Of a DNA stretch of 64,000 nucleotides, positions 35,045 through 42,953 are shown piece after piece. Source of the stretch: Chitinophagaceae bacterium. Lineage in GTDB: Bacteria; Bacteroidota; Bacteroidia; Chitinophagales; Chitinophagaceae. The number at the start of each line of letters is the position of its first letter. The first letter of the stretch is position 1. The notes beneath the pieces are model-generated. The model worked only from the letters and a program-made list of their open reading frames with translations. It did no database searches and was not told the origin of the DNA. The stretch covers positions 496,001-560,000 of the forward strand of contig SAIW01000006.1 of NCBI GenBank assembly GCA_004028795.1. Direction: 5' to 3'. Position numbers and translations under genes: made by a program.

Positions 35045-36271
35045 TTATGCATCCAATTCCCCGGCTATTAAATTCAAACTACTCATGGTAATAATTGCAT
35101 CACTTAACATAGCACCTTGTGTTAATTCGCTGTAAGCCTGATAGTAAATAAAACAAGGTCTGCGGAAATGCAATCTGTACGGTGTTCTTCCACCATCACT
35201 TATTAAATAAAATCCTAATTCTCCGTTAGCACCTTCTACACTGTGGTATACCTCACCTTTAGGAATATCAGTTTCGCCCATTACAATTTTAAAGTGCCAG
35301 ATTAAGGCTTCCATTTTGGTGTACACATCTTTCTTTTCCGGAAGATAATAAGCAGGTGCATCGGCATGATAAACATCTGCTTCTGCTCCTTTAAATGCCT
35401 GCACTTTTTTATATGCCTGATCAATAATGCTTATGCTTTGCCAAACCTCTTCGCCACGTACTAAAAATCTATCGTAATTATCTCCTGTTTTACCTACCGG
35501 AACAGAGAAATCAAAATCTTCATAACTGCAATACGGTGTATGAATACGCACATCATAATCAACTCCCGCTGCTCTTAAATTCGGGCCGGTAAAGCCGTAA
35601 TTCAATGCACGTTCTGCACTTATGCCACCTGTATTCTGTAAGCGTTCCATAAAAATTCTGTTACGCAAAAACAGGTTTTCAAACTCTTTCCAAACCTTAG
35701 GAAATTCGTTTAAGAATTTTTCGATTTTCTCAAATGCTGTATTTGTGAAATTCCTTTCAAAGCCGCCAATACGCCCAATATTAGTAGTAAGGCGGGAGCC
35801 ACATACTTCTTCATATATTTCATAAATTAATTCTCTGTATTGCATTACATACAAAAAACCTGTAAATGCACCACTATCAACACCAACAATAGAATTACAA
35901 ATTAAATGGTCGCTGATTCTTGCCAACTCCATTATAATAATGCGTAAGTAATCAACACGCTTCGGCGTTTTTACGTCTAATAATTTTTCGCAGGTCATAT
36001 GCCAACCCATATTGTTAATCGGGCTGCTGCAATAATTTAACCTGTCTGTTAACGGCGTAATCTGATATAAAGGTCTGCGTTCTGCTAATTTTTCAAAAGC
36101 TCTGTGAATGTACCCTACGGTTTGTTCGGCACTAACAATTCTTTCCCCATCTAACTCTACAATATTCTGAAACACACCATGCGTTGCAGGATGCGTTGGC
36201 CCCAAATTTAAGGTGGTAGTTTGCTTTTCTATCGAGCCTTCGGGTAATGTTATATGATGTTGTTCAACCAT
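35045..36271 (-). CDS. nuoD: NADH-quinone oxidoreductase subunit D
   Basis: The 408-residue protein matches the 49-kDa subunit: LNLGPTHPATHGVFQN, VGYIHRAFEKLAERRPLYQ, RLNYCSSPINN, GAFTGFLYVMQYRE and a C-terminal SEL..GAMLSDAIITMSSLNLIAGELD-type ending. Together with NuoB it forms the quinone-binding site. nuoC and nuoD are separate genes here, not fused as in E. coli. The 5' gap to nuoC contains a repeat. Confidence 0.97.
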   Translation of the reverse strand: MVEQHHITLPEGSIEKQTTTLNLGPTHPATHGVFQNIVELDGERIVSAEQTVGYIHRAFEKLAERRPLYQITPLTDRLNYCSSPINNMGWHMTCEKLLDVKTPKRVDYLRIIIMELARISDHLICNSIVGVDSGAFTGFLYVMQYRELIYEIYEEVCGSRLTTNIGRIGGFERNFTNTAFEKIEKFLNEFPKVWKEFENLFLRNRIFMERLQNTGGISAERALNYGFTGPNLRAAGVDYDVRIHTPYCSYEDFDFSVPVGKTGDNYDRFLVRGEEVWQSISIIDQAYKKVQAFKGAEADVYHADAPAYYLPEKKDVYTKMEALIWHFKIVMGETDIPKGEVYHSVEGANGELGFYLISDGGRTPYRLHFRRPCFIYYQAYSELTQGAMLSDAIITMSSLNLIAGELDA

Positions 36272-36337
36272 TGTATGCCCTTAATCTCTAAAGAGAATTT
36301 TTATTTTTATTTAATCAACTTCAGCAAAACTATTATG

Positions 36338-36379
36338 CTTCCGTTGTGTCACTCACTTGTACTTTCTGTTTTTCATGCA
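36338..36379. repeat. TTGTGTCACTCACTTGTACT-type repeat between nuoC and nuoD
   Basis: The segment TTGTGTCACTCACTTGTACT (36344..36363) matches 51962..51981 at 19 of 20 positions. The flanks CTTCC before and TCTGTTTTTCATG after also have counterparts there. A weaker relative, GTTGCGTCGCACTCTTGTAC, lies at 47118..47137. The element ends at the nuoC stop codon. It appears related to module B of the mosaic repeats. Confidence 0.7.
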
Positions 36380-36901
36380 TCAATTGTATGCAATTGAACC
36401 ACCTCTTCCAAACATTTCATCGTCTTTATCAATACGTGTTTGATCTTCTAACGGAAACTCTTTCCTTAATGGGAAATAAGTCATCTCATCTACATTCAAT
36501 ACTCTCTTTAAATTCGGATGACCGATAAAATTCACTCCGAAAAAATCATAAGTTTCTCTTTCCATCCAATTAGCAGCACTAAACAATTGTGTTGCCGTAA
36601 AAATATCAGGTGTTTCTATGGATGTAAATATTTTAAATCGAAGACGGATATTATCTTCCAAATTGTGTAAGTGATAAACAACTGCCAATTCTTTGCCTTT
36701 ATTATCAGGGTAATGAACAGCACATAAGTCTGTCATAAACCTGAATTTTAATTCAGCATCATCATACAAAAACTGTAATACTTTCAGGTTTAATTCTTTG
36801 GGTGCTTCAAAAGTTAAAAGCCCATAAGGCTCTTCAAAATTTGAAACAGCATCGCCAAATTTCTCTGACAGTTTTTGTTTTATTATTTCGTTATTAACCA
36901 T
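36380..36901 (-). CDS. nuoC: NADH-quinone oxidoreductase subunit C
   Basis: From the ATG at 36901 the protein has 173 residues. A GTG start at 36922 would add seven residues and overlap the stop of the upstream gene (GTGA overlap); the ATG fits the family better. The 30-kDa subunit signature is present as YHLHNLEDNIRLRFKIFT, ANWMERETYDFFGVNFIGHP and LRKEFPLEDQTRID. NuoC belongs to the peripheral arm next to NuoD. Confidence 0.94.
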   Translation of the reverse strand: MVNNEIIKQKLSEKFGDAVSNFEEPYGLLTFEAPKELNLKVLQFLYDDAELKFRFMTDLCAVHYPDNKGKELAVVYHLHNLEDNIRLRFKIFTSIETPDIFTATQLFSAANWMERETYDFFGVNFIGHPNLKRVLNVDEMTYFPLRKEFPLEDQTRIDKDDEMFGRGGSIAYN

Positions 36902-36918
36902 TGCTATTACTTCTGTTT

Positions 36919-37311
36919 TCACTTTCTGTAAATACCGCCTTCTATTACTTTCAGACTTTCGGTATTGTTGTTATACCAATAAATGTTTGCTGAGCATTGT
37001 TGGTTATCATCAGTAAACACTTCTGTTATTGCTCTTATAAATAAAGATTGTTCGGGTGATTGAACGTTGAAGTCTTCATATTTGTCCAACACCATTAACA
37101 CTTTATCTAGTTTATCCGGCACTATTTCAAGAAGCTCTCCATACAACTTTATTTCATTATGCTTTATTGCAGCAGGATATTCGCCTGCATCAAACAATTT
37201 TCCATAAACAAAACCATTCGCAATAAATTGTATATAAGCTGCAACCTGCGGAACATAATGCTGTATGCTTCCGTTTCTTAAAGTGCCGTATACAAAGAGC
37301 TTATTATTCAT
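36919..37311 (-). CDS. Gamma-glutamylcyclotransferase-like (AIG2/GGCT) protein
   Basis: The 130-residue protein starts with the family hallmark KLFVYGTLRNGSIQHYVP, continues FVYGKLFDAGEYPAAI and KLYGELLEIVPDKLDKVLMV, and ends with ANIYWYNNN. The fold forms 5-oxoproline from gamma-glutamyl amines or other substrates; specificity cannot be read. It is inserted between nuoB and nuoC on the same strand, with coupling-like spacing to nuoC. Confidence 0.87.
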   Translation of the reverse strand: MNNKLFVYGTLRNGSIQHYVPQVAAYIQFIANGFVYGKLFDAGEYPAAIKHNEIKLYGELLEIVPDKLDKVLMVLDKYEDFNVQSPEQSLFIRAITEVFTDDNQQCSANIYWYNNNTESLKVIEGGIYRK

Positions 37312-37338
37312 ATAAGAAATCAGCTTAACTAATTCCTT

Positions 37339-37926
37339 TTATTCAATACCATAGCTATGCAATAATGTTTTGTATTGCTCGCCGTTTCTTCTTCTTATAC
37401 TTTCTTTTCCTACCAATTCCTGAATTTTCATAAAACCATCTAAAATAGCTTCCGGTCTTGGTGGGCAACCAGGCACATATACATCAACCGGAATTATCTG
37501 GTCTATGCCCTGCAAAACACTATAAGTATCAAAAATACCACCGCTGCAGGCACAGGCACCTACACTTAAAACCCAACGTGGCTCTGCCATTTGCAGATAT
37601 ACCTGTTTTAAAACTGGACCCATTTTTTTAGCGATAGTTCCCATAACCATTAACAAATCGCATTGACGGGGTGAGAAGCCGACACGCTCTGCACCGAATC
37701 TTGCCAAATCGTAATGGCTTGCCATGGTAGCCATAAACTCAATACCGCAACAACTGGTTGCAAACGGCAGCGGCCACATAGAATTTTTTCTTGCTAAACC
37801 AACAACACTGCTTAATTGTGTTGTAAAGAAACCCTCCCCGCTATAACCCGGAGGAGCATCTGCCATGCCGATAGATTGATGAGCATTGGCTTCTTTTGGA
37901 TTTATATTAAAACGTACCGGACGCAT
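37339..37926 (-). CDS. nuoB: NADH-quinone oxidoreductase subunit B
   Basis: The 195-residue protein carries the N2 cluster ligands: the adjacent cysteines in FATSCCGIEFMA, Cys in SVGACACSGG and Cys in VYVPGCPPRPEAILDG. It also has ARFGAERVGFSPRQCDLL. NuoB transfers electrons from N2 to quinone. It is the second gene of the cluster. Confidence 0.97.
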   Translation of the reverse strand: MRPVRFNINPKEANAHQSIGMADAPPGYSGEGFFTTQLSSVVGLARKNSMWPLPFATSCCGIEFMATMASHYDLARFGAERVGFSPRQCDLLMVMGTIAKKMGPVLKQVYLQMAEPRWVLSVGACACSGGIFDTYSVLQGIDQIIPVDVYVPGCPPRPEAILDGFMKIQELVGKESIRRRNGEQYKTLLHSYGIE

Positions 37927-38015
37927 AGTATTTAAGTGTTGTTAATGCTGAACTAATAATTACAAATTTCAAGCTGCTTTGTTTAATTATTAATCACTCA
38001 TTGATAATTATTATT

Positions 38016-38411
38016 TTAATCTTCCCACTTTAAAGCACCTTTCTTAATAATGTATATAAACCCTACCAGAAAAAATGCTACAAACATTAATACTGCTATA
38101 AAACCTTCCCATCCTAATTCTTTAAAATTCACTGCATAAGGATAAAAGAAAATTACCTCTACATCGAACAATACAAACAGAATGGCAACTAAAAAATACT
38201 TGATAGCCATTGGCTGCCGTGCATCTCCATGAGAAGGGATACCACTGGTAAATGTTTCAAGTTTATCTTTTGTTTTTCTTTTAGGACCAACCAATGCGGA
38301 AACGCCAATCATGGTAGCAACAAAACCTGCAGCAAAAATTAATTGAATACCTATAGGCAGATAATTGTCGGCGGTATTGATTGCCTGTAATAAAACCATA
38401 GAAATGCTCAT
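38016..38411 (-). CDS. nuoA: NADH-quinone oxidoreductase subunit A
   Basis: From the ATG at 38411 the protein has 131 residues. The frame opens at 38432 with TTG, inside a predicted promoter element, so the ATG is preferred; a second ATG at 38399 is also possible. Three helices are visible, with GPKRKTKDKLETFTSGIPSH and the signature YFLVAILFVLFDVEVIFFYP. NuoA sits near the quinone channel and starts the nuo cluster. The gap to nuoB (89 bp) is AT-rich and imperfectly palindromic. Confidence 0.94.
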   Translation of the reverse strand: MSISMVLLQAINTADNYLPIGIQLIFAAGFVATMIGVSALVGPKRKTKDKLETFTSGIPSHGDARQPMAIKYFLVAILFVLFDVEVIFFYPYAVNFKELGWEGFIAVLMFVAFFLVGFIYIIKKGALKWED

Positions 38412-38429
38412 AAATAGCTCAATAAGCTG

Positions 38430-38437
38430 CAAAAATA
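38430..38437 (-). promoter_or_regulatory. Putative -7 element of the nuo operon
   Basis: The minus strand reads TATTTTTG, an exact TAnnTTTG match, ending 18 bp before the nuoA ATG at 38411. It lies just after the terminator of the upstream operon, which is where a nuo promoter must be. No convincing -33 element is seen. Confidence 0.45.
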
Positions 38438-38458
38438 AGGTTGCGTTGGATATAAAAG

Positions 38459-38484
38459 AAAAACTCTCCGCAAAGGGAGAGTTT
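38459..38484 (-). terminator. Terminator of the TonB-SBP-TPR operon
   Basis: AAAACTCTCC and GGAGAGTTTT form a near-perfect stem across a short loop, in the 67-bp gap between the TPR gene stop (38500) and nuoA. T-runs flank both sides. Confidence 0.85.
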
Positions 38485-38499
38485 TATTTTGATTATTTT

Positions 38500-40224
38500 T
38501 TATTTACCCGATTTTGCCGGTTGAACACTACCCGGTTTTGCAGGCTTTTGAGGCCCGGCTGCTGCTTTAGTTAACACTTCTTTTTGTTTAACTGCAAAAT
38601 CGTTTTCTTCACCCGGAGTTGGATAAAGGGTTAACATTTTATCACATACTTCAATGCCCTTTGCATAGTCTTTTGCCTTATCACCGTAATAAACCAGTTC
38701 ATAATAAAGATTTATAAAAATAGTTTTCTTATTTTTCTCAACATCTTTCATTAAAAACTCATTTTGCTGATCAATTGCTGCAATGGCAATACCGGGTGTT
38801 GTTGTTGTGTCTAATGCTTTTGCTGCACGTACTTTAAAAGAATAACCTTGTGGTTTATCAGGGAAAGCAGCGATATATTTATCTGATACAGTCATTGTTT
38901 GCACATAATCTTTACCCAAATATGCGGTGTTGGTTATTTTATAATAATCTATTTCTCCCCAAGTACCTTTTAAATCTGCTGCTTTTATTAACCATTTTAC
39001 TTGCTCAGTATACATTTTAGCATTGCCTAAAACTTCTGCTGCTTTATTGATGTAAGCGATTTGATTTATTTTACTTGTATCTACTGCAATTGCTTTTTCC
39101 AAATAGCTAACAGTAACAGCTTCATTACCAGGAAATTTCGAAAACACTTTTACAGCAAAATCATAATCATCGGGCTTTACCTCCGTTGTAGGAGCTTTAG
39201 CAAAGAATTTTTCTAAGTAAGATTTTGATTGAACAGAATCGCCCAATCTATCATAATCTAATGCATACAACATATTTAACCTTGGAATCGGGTTTGCAGC
39301 AGTAGCTGCATCAATTTCTTTTGTTTTAGCTAAAGACTCATTGTATTTACCTGCACGAAATAAATAGTCTGCCAATAAAATATCATTCAAAGGGTCTTTA
39401 TCTGCATTGGCAATAAACTTATCTAAATTTTCTTTTGCTTTATTTACATCTCTTAACTTATAGTATTCAAATAAAGACAAATATGTATCAGGGAATGAAG
39501 GATTAGCAGCAATGGCGTCTTCAAAATATTTATTAAAAACGTCAGGGTTATTTTGTGAAACATAAATTCTGGCAATACGATACATAGCTAAAGCATTTTT
39601 AGGGTCTCGTGCAATGGCATCCTGAAAAGCTTTAACAGCTTCGCCGCCATATTCGCCACCTAATTTTAAATAACAGATACCTAAATTAATATCAATATCA
39701 GGGTTAGTTAAATCAAGTGTTGCAGCTTGTTTCAATTTTTCAATACCATAATTCGGGTCGCCTTGTTTTGAACTACCATCTGCATTAGCACGGCCGATTG
39801 CAGCTAAAATATTAGGATTGGGTTTGCCTTTATTTTTTCCTTTTGTTTCTGTTGTTGCAGTAATAGCTTGCTCAAATTTTTGTTTAGCACTGTTTAAATC
39901 GCCATTTTCTAAAATTTCAATATGGCCTAATCCAACCCAAATCCATGCATCATTAACACCATCGGTTAATGCTTTCTGATATACTGCTTTTGCAGCCTGA
40001 ATATCGGCCGGCTTAACATCAAAACCTGCAATTAAGGCTTGGCCGTACCAATACACTGTTTGCGGATCTTTAGAATTGGCATCGTACAATTTTTTAAATA
40101 CCTCACGAGTGGACTTTACTTTAAATTGTGAACTGAGCAATTTAATACCGTCATTCAGCGACTGCCCTACTGATACACTTACTGCAACCACTGCAGCCAT
40201 CAACAAAAGAGTAATTTTTTTCAT
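38500..40224 (-). CDS. Exported tetratricopeptide-repeat protein
   Basis: The 574-residue protein has a signal peptide (MKKITLLLMAAVVAVSVSVG). TPR-like units run through most of the length, for example DAWIWVGLGHIEILENGDLN, PDIDINLGICYLKLGGEYG, AVKAFQDAIARDPKNALAMYR and PSFPDTYLSLFEYYKLRD. A Pro/Lys-rich tail closes it. TPR proteins act as scaffolds; being exported, it should work in the periplasm. It is the last gene of an operon with tonB, a small membrane protein and a PstS-like lipoprotein. The binding partner is not known. Confidence 0.85.
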   Translation of the reverse strand: MKKITLLLMAAVVAVSVSVGQSLNDGIKLLSSQFKVKSTREVFKKLYDANSKDPQTVYWYGQALIAGFDVKPADIQAAKAVYQKALTDGVNDAWIWVGLGHIEILENGDLNSAKQKFEQAITATTETKGKNKGKPNPNILAAIGRANADGSSKQGDPNYGIEKLKQAATLDLTNPDIDINLGICYLKLGGEYGGEAVKAFQDAIARDPKNALAMYRIARIYVSQNNPDVFNKYFEDAIAANPSFPDTYLSLFEYYKLRDVNKAKENLDKFIANADKDPLNDILLADYLFRAGKYNESLAKTKEIDAATAANPIPRLNMLYALDYDRLGDSVQSKSYLEKFFAKAPTTEVKPDDYDFAVKVFSKFPGNEAVTVSYLEKAIAVDTSKINQIAYINKAAEVLGNAKMYTEQVKWLIKAADLKGTWGEIDYYKITNTAYLGKDYVQTMTVSDKYIAAFPDKPQGYSFKVRAAKALDTTTTPGIAIAAIDQQNEFLMKDVEKNKKTIFINLYYELVYYGDKAKDYAKGIEVCDKMLTLYPTPGEENDFAVKQKEVLTKAAAGPQKPAKPGSVQPAKSGK

Positions 40225-40256
40225 CTTGCTTGCTTTGTTAATAAAAACTTTTATGT

Positions 40257-41171
40257 TTATTGTTCTTTCAAAATGCTGTTACGCACATTAAAATTCATTT
40301 TTCCCGGAACTAAAAAAGAACGCCTGAAAACCAACTGACCTCTTTCTAAGGTTAAGTAGTTTACAAAACCCGAACCTAACCCAAGATAATTTTCTTTTAA
40401 TATGTAGTACAAGGGACGTGCCAACGGGTACTGAGCATATGCAATAGAAGCCTGAGAGGGTTTTGCAAAATAACCTTTCTCTACACATTTAACACATTCT
40501 ACTAAACCTAAACGAATTGTTTTTAAATTTTCAATTTGTTTCGGCTCGTACTGATTGCCTACCCAGCTTAAACCTACAAAGCCTATAGCATTTTCATTTT
40601 TTGAAATTACTTCTATCACGGCTTCGCTGCCGGTGGCTGCCTGCACGTTTTTTCCGAATGGTGTTCCGTTTATCAAAGAGTCTTGTAAATACCTTACAGT
40701 ACTTGTTGCATTATTTCCATCCATAACAACCTGCGTTGTTTTCTTTCCGCTTAAAATATCTTTCAAATCATTAATAGTATACACACTGTCTTTTGCATGA
40801 ATGTTTACTATTAAAGCAACAGCATCGTAAGCCAACACATCGTATTGAGGCTTGAAAGATAATGTACTTTCAAAATATTTTGTTTCATTTTCTTTTAAAC
40901 CTCTTGCTGTAATAATCATTCGGGTACTGTCTTTCAGCAAATCTCTAAAACATTCTACTTCCGGTTTATAAGCAGCGATGATTTTGGTACCGGGATAAGA
41001 AGCTTCATATACTTTAATCTGCTCCTGAATTACCGGCTTAAAACTTTCATCAACACTTATATAAATAATACCCTGTTTAGGGTTATCTGCATTGGCTTTA
41101 GGCTTATTTGTACTGCATGAAAAAAACAATACACAAACACTTAATAAAGCACCCACCGTTATTTTCTTCAT
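40257..41171 (-). CDS. PstS-like periplasmic substrate-binding lipoprotein
   Basis: Translation from the ATG at 41171 gives 304 residues starting MKKITVGALLSVCVLFFSCS, a lipoprotein signal with lipobox FSCS; the longer frame to 41237 lacks one. The body resembles phosphate-binding PBP_like_2 proteins: YISVDESFKPVIQEQIKVYE, DAVALIVNIHAKDSVYTIND and SKNENAIGFVGLSWVG. The usual phosphate-contact text (GSxT/SGT) is not obvious, so the ligand is uncertain. No PstA, PstB or PstC genes are present. It starts 1 bp after the small membrane protein gene and is followed by the TPR gene. Confidence 0.82.
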   Translation of the reverse strand: MKKITVGALLSVCVLFFSCSTNKPKANADNPKQGIIYISVDESFKPVIQEQIKVYEASYPGTKIIAAYKPEVECFRDLLKDSTRMIITARGLKENETKYFESTLSFKPQYDVLAYDAVALIVNIHAKDSVYTINDLKDILSGKKTTQVVMDGNNATSTVRYLQDSLINGTPFGKNVQAATGSEAVIEVISKNENAIGFVGLSWVGNQYEPKQIENLKTIRLGLVECVKCVEKGYFAKPSQASIAYAQYPLARPLYYILKENYLGLGSGFVNYLTLERGQLVFRRSFLVPGKMNFNVRNSILKEQ

Positions 41172-41172
41172 A

Positions 41173-41418
41173 CTAATAATCTTTCTTAATTCCGCGATAT
41201 AATCTGTAACCGCCATACAATAAACACATTCCGCCAAACATATATCTTAACAATTGGTCTTTATCAACTAAAAGTTTTGTAACAGCATCTATTTTTAATT
41301 TATCTCCTGCTACTAAAAACAAGCCAACGCAAAAAATTAATAATGCCATTCCTATGTCATTAATAGACCGCATTAAAGTATAATTTTTTCTTTGCTTTTC
41401 TCTGAAATCAGATTCCAT
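41173..41418 (-). CDS. Small two-helix membrane protein in the TonB-SBP operon
   Basis: The 81-residue protein has a charged N-terminus (ESDFREKQRKNYTLMRSIND) and two hydrophobic segments (GMALLIFCVGLFLVAGD and YMFGGMCLLYGGYRLYRG) around a soluble loop. I know no named family. The spacing to both neighbours (46 bp from tonB, 1 bp to the SBP gene) shows it is part of the operon. It might be a helper of the TonB complex, which is inference. Confidence 0.75.
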   Translation of the reverse strand: MESDFREKQRKNYTLMRSINDIGMALLIFCVGLFLVAGDKLKIDAVTKLLVDKDQLLRYMFGGMCLLYGGYRLYRGIKKDY

Positions 41419-41464
41419 TTAACAATCATTTTAAATTGTCAGTCGGGCAATTTAGAAATATTTT

Positions 41465-42295
41465 TTAATCAGCAGTCATAAATGTTATAGGTACTTTAAA
41501 ATAAACGGGTACTGCTCTTCCGTTTTGCATACCCGGTTTCCATTTAGGCATTTTGCGTAATACACGAATAACTTCTTTATTCAAATCTTCTCTGCCTTGC
41601 TGAATAATATCCAAACCTTCAATACTGCCATCGGGCTCAACAACAAATCTGGCGATGACATTTATTTTCTGACCTTCTTCTAAATCATCGGGCTGACGTA
41701 AATTTTTTTGCATGAATTTTAAAAAGGCTTCTTTACCACCTGGGAATTCGGGCATGAACTCTGCTCTTATCAATGGCTTATCTTCAACAACAACTTCCTT
41801 AACATCAGTATTTCCTGTACTATTAGGAACGCCGTTGGAAGATGCTTCAAGTGTTTCATTTATCAATCCTGTAGCTGCAAGACCCGGCGTATCCTTGTCG
41901 CCTATAACAACTGAATCTATTAATGCTTGATCATTTACTTTCTTATTTACTTTATCGTCAGGAACTATCTTAGGAACATAATCAGTTGCACTGGCAATAT
42001 TATCTACATGCACTTTCTTAGGTTTCGGAGCTTCGTCTTTTTTTACTTCCTCTTTCGGAATTTCAACAGCAGTAAGTTTTACACCATCTAAATTAGCATA
42101 AACACTTACTTTTTTATGAGGCACTTTCCAGCTTTGCAATAAAGCAAACAACAATACAATAGCAGAAGTAAACATAATGGCACGTAACAATCTGTTGTTA
42201 TAACGGCTTCTTAACTCGTAAGCACCATATTGTTTGTTCCTGTTTTCAAAAACAATATCCAAAACATGGCTCTTTAAAATCTGTTCGGGTTTCAT
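41465..42295 (-). CDS. tonB: Energy transducer TonB (second copy)
   Basis: The 276-residue protein repeats the plan of the TonB at 14066: leader LDIVFENRNKQYGAYELRSR, a membrane helix near 36-52, a spacer, then a C-terminal TonB domain with EFMPEFPGGKEAFLKFMQKN, VIARFVVEPDGSIEGLDI and MPKWKPGMQNGRAVPVYF. The spacer is less proline-rich than in the first TonB. No exbB or exbD lies with it; instead it heads an operon with a small membrane protein, a PstS-like lipoprotein and a TPR protein. Confidence 0.93.
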   Translation of the reverse strand: MKPEQILKSHVLDIVFENRNKQYGAYELRSRYNNRLLRAIMFTSAIVLLFALLQSWKVPHKKVSVYANLDGVKLTAVEIPKEEVKKDEAPKPKKVHVDNIASATDYVPKIVPDDKVNKKVNDQALIDSVVIGDKDTPGLAATGLINETLEASSNGVPNSTGNTDVKEVVVEDKPLIRAEFMPEFPGGKEAFLKFMQKNLRQPDDLEEGQKINVIARFVVEPDGSIEGLDIIQQGREDLNKEVIRVLRKMPKWKPGMQNGRAVPVYFKVPITFMTAD

Positions 42296-42416
42296 AACAA
42301 ATAGTTTAGTTGTGATTTAAAATAATTTCAAAGAACAAGGCCTTGTTGTTTATGAGATGCGTGCTTACATAAAATCCATAAGTCAAGGTTTAAAGTTTAA
42401 CGTTCAAGGTTTAAGG

Positions 42417-42448
42417 TTTGAGTTGTTTATCTGAAGCCTGCATCTTTG
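42417..42448 (+). promoter_or_regulatory. Putative promoter of the protein tyrosine phosphatase gene
   Basis: TTTG at 42417..42420 and CATCTTTG at 42441..42448 (one mismatch to TAnnTTTG) are 20 bp apart. The element ends 4 bp before the ATG, giving a very short leader. The -33 part lies in a run of TTTAAGGTTT-like direct repeats at 42388..42420. Confidence 0.5.
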
Positions 42449-42452
42449 TACC

Positions 42453-42926
42453 ATGAAAATCTTAATAGTTTGTTTGGGCAATATTTGCCGAAGCCCTTTG
42501 GCAGAAGGCATTTTGAGAGATAAAATTGAAAAAGCTAAATTGAATTGGATTGTTGATAGTGCAGGAACAGCAGGCTATCATATTGGTGAAGCACCGCATC
42601 GTTTATCACAAAAAGTAGCAAAGCTGAATGGTATTGATATTACTCACCAACGCGGAAGACAATTTGTAAAAGAAGATTTTGAACGATTTGATTTTATTTA
42701 TGTGATGGATGCAGACAATTACAACGATGTAAAAAGAATTGCCCGGCAATATTGGAATGAAAATAAAATTGATTTGATTTTAAATATGTCGAATCCCAAT
42801 CAAAACTTAGAAGTGCCGGACCCTTGGTATGGGACAGAAGAAGGTTATCATAAAGTATTTGCTATGTTAAGTGAAGCATGCGAAGCAATTATCAGAAAAT
42901 ATGCAGATGTGCCAATTAGTAAATAA
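42453..42926 (+). CDS. Low-molecular-weight protein-tyrosine phosphatase
   Basis: The 157-residue protein has the catalytic P-loop VCLGNICRSPLAEGIL (C-x5-R-S) at its N-terminus and the general-acid motif EVPDPWYGTEEGY near residue 127. These are the defining features of the LMW-PTP family, which dephosphorylates phosphotyrosine or arginine in the cytoplasm. It lies 27 bp upstream of hisS on the same strand and is probably co-transcribed. Confidence 0.95.
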   Translation: MKILIVCLGNICRSPLAEGILRDKIEKAKLNWIVDSAGTAGYHIGEAPHRLSQKVAKLNGIDITHQRGRQFVKEDFERFDFIYVMDADNYNDVKRIARQYWNENKIDLILNMSNPNQNLEVPDPWYGTEEGYHKVFAMLSEACEAIIRKYADVPISK

Positions 42927-42953
42927 TATTGCGGCAAGTTTTAACAGCGAGTA

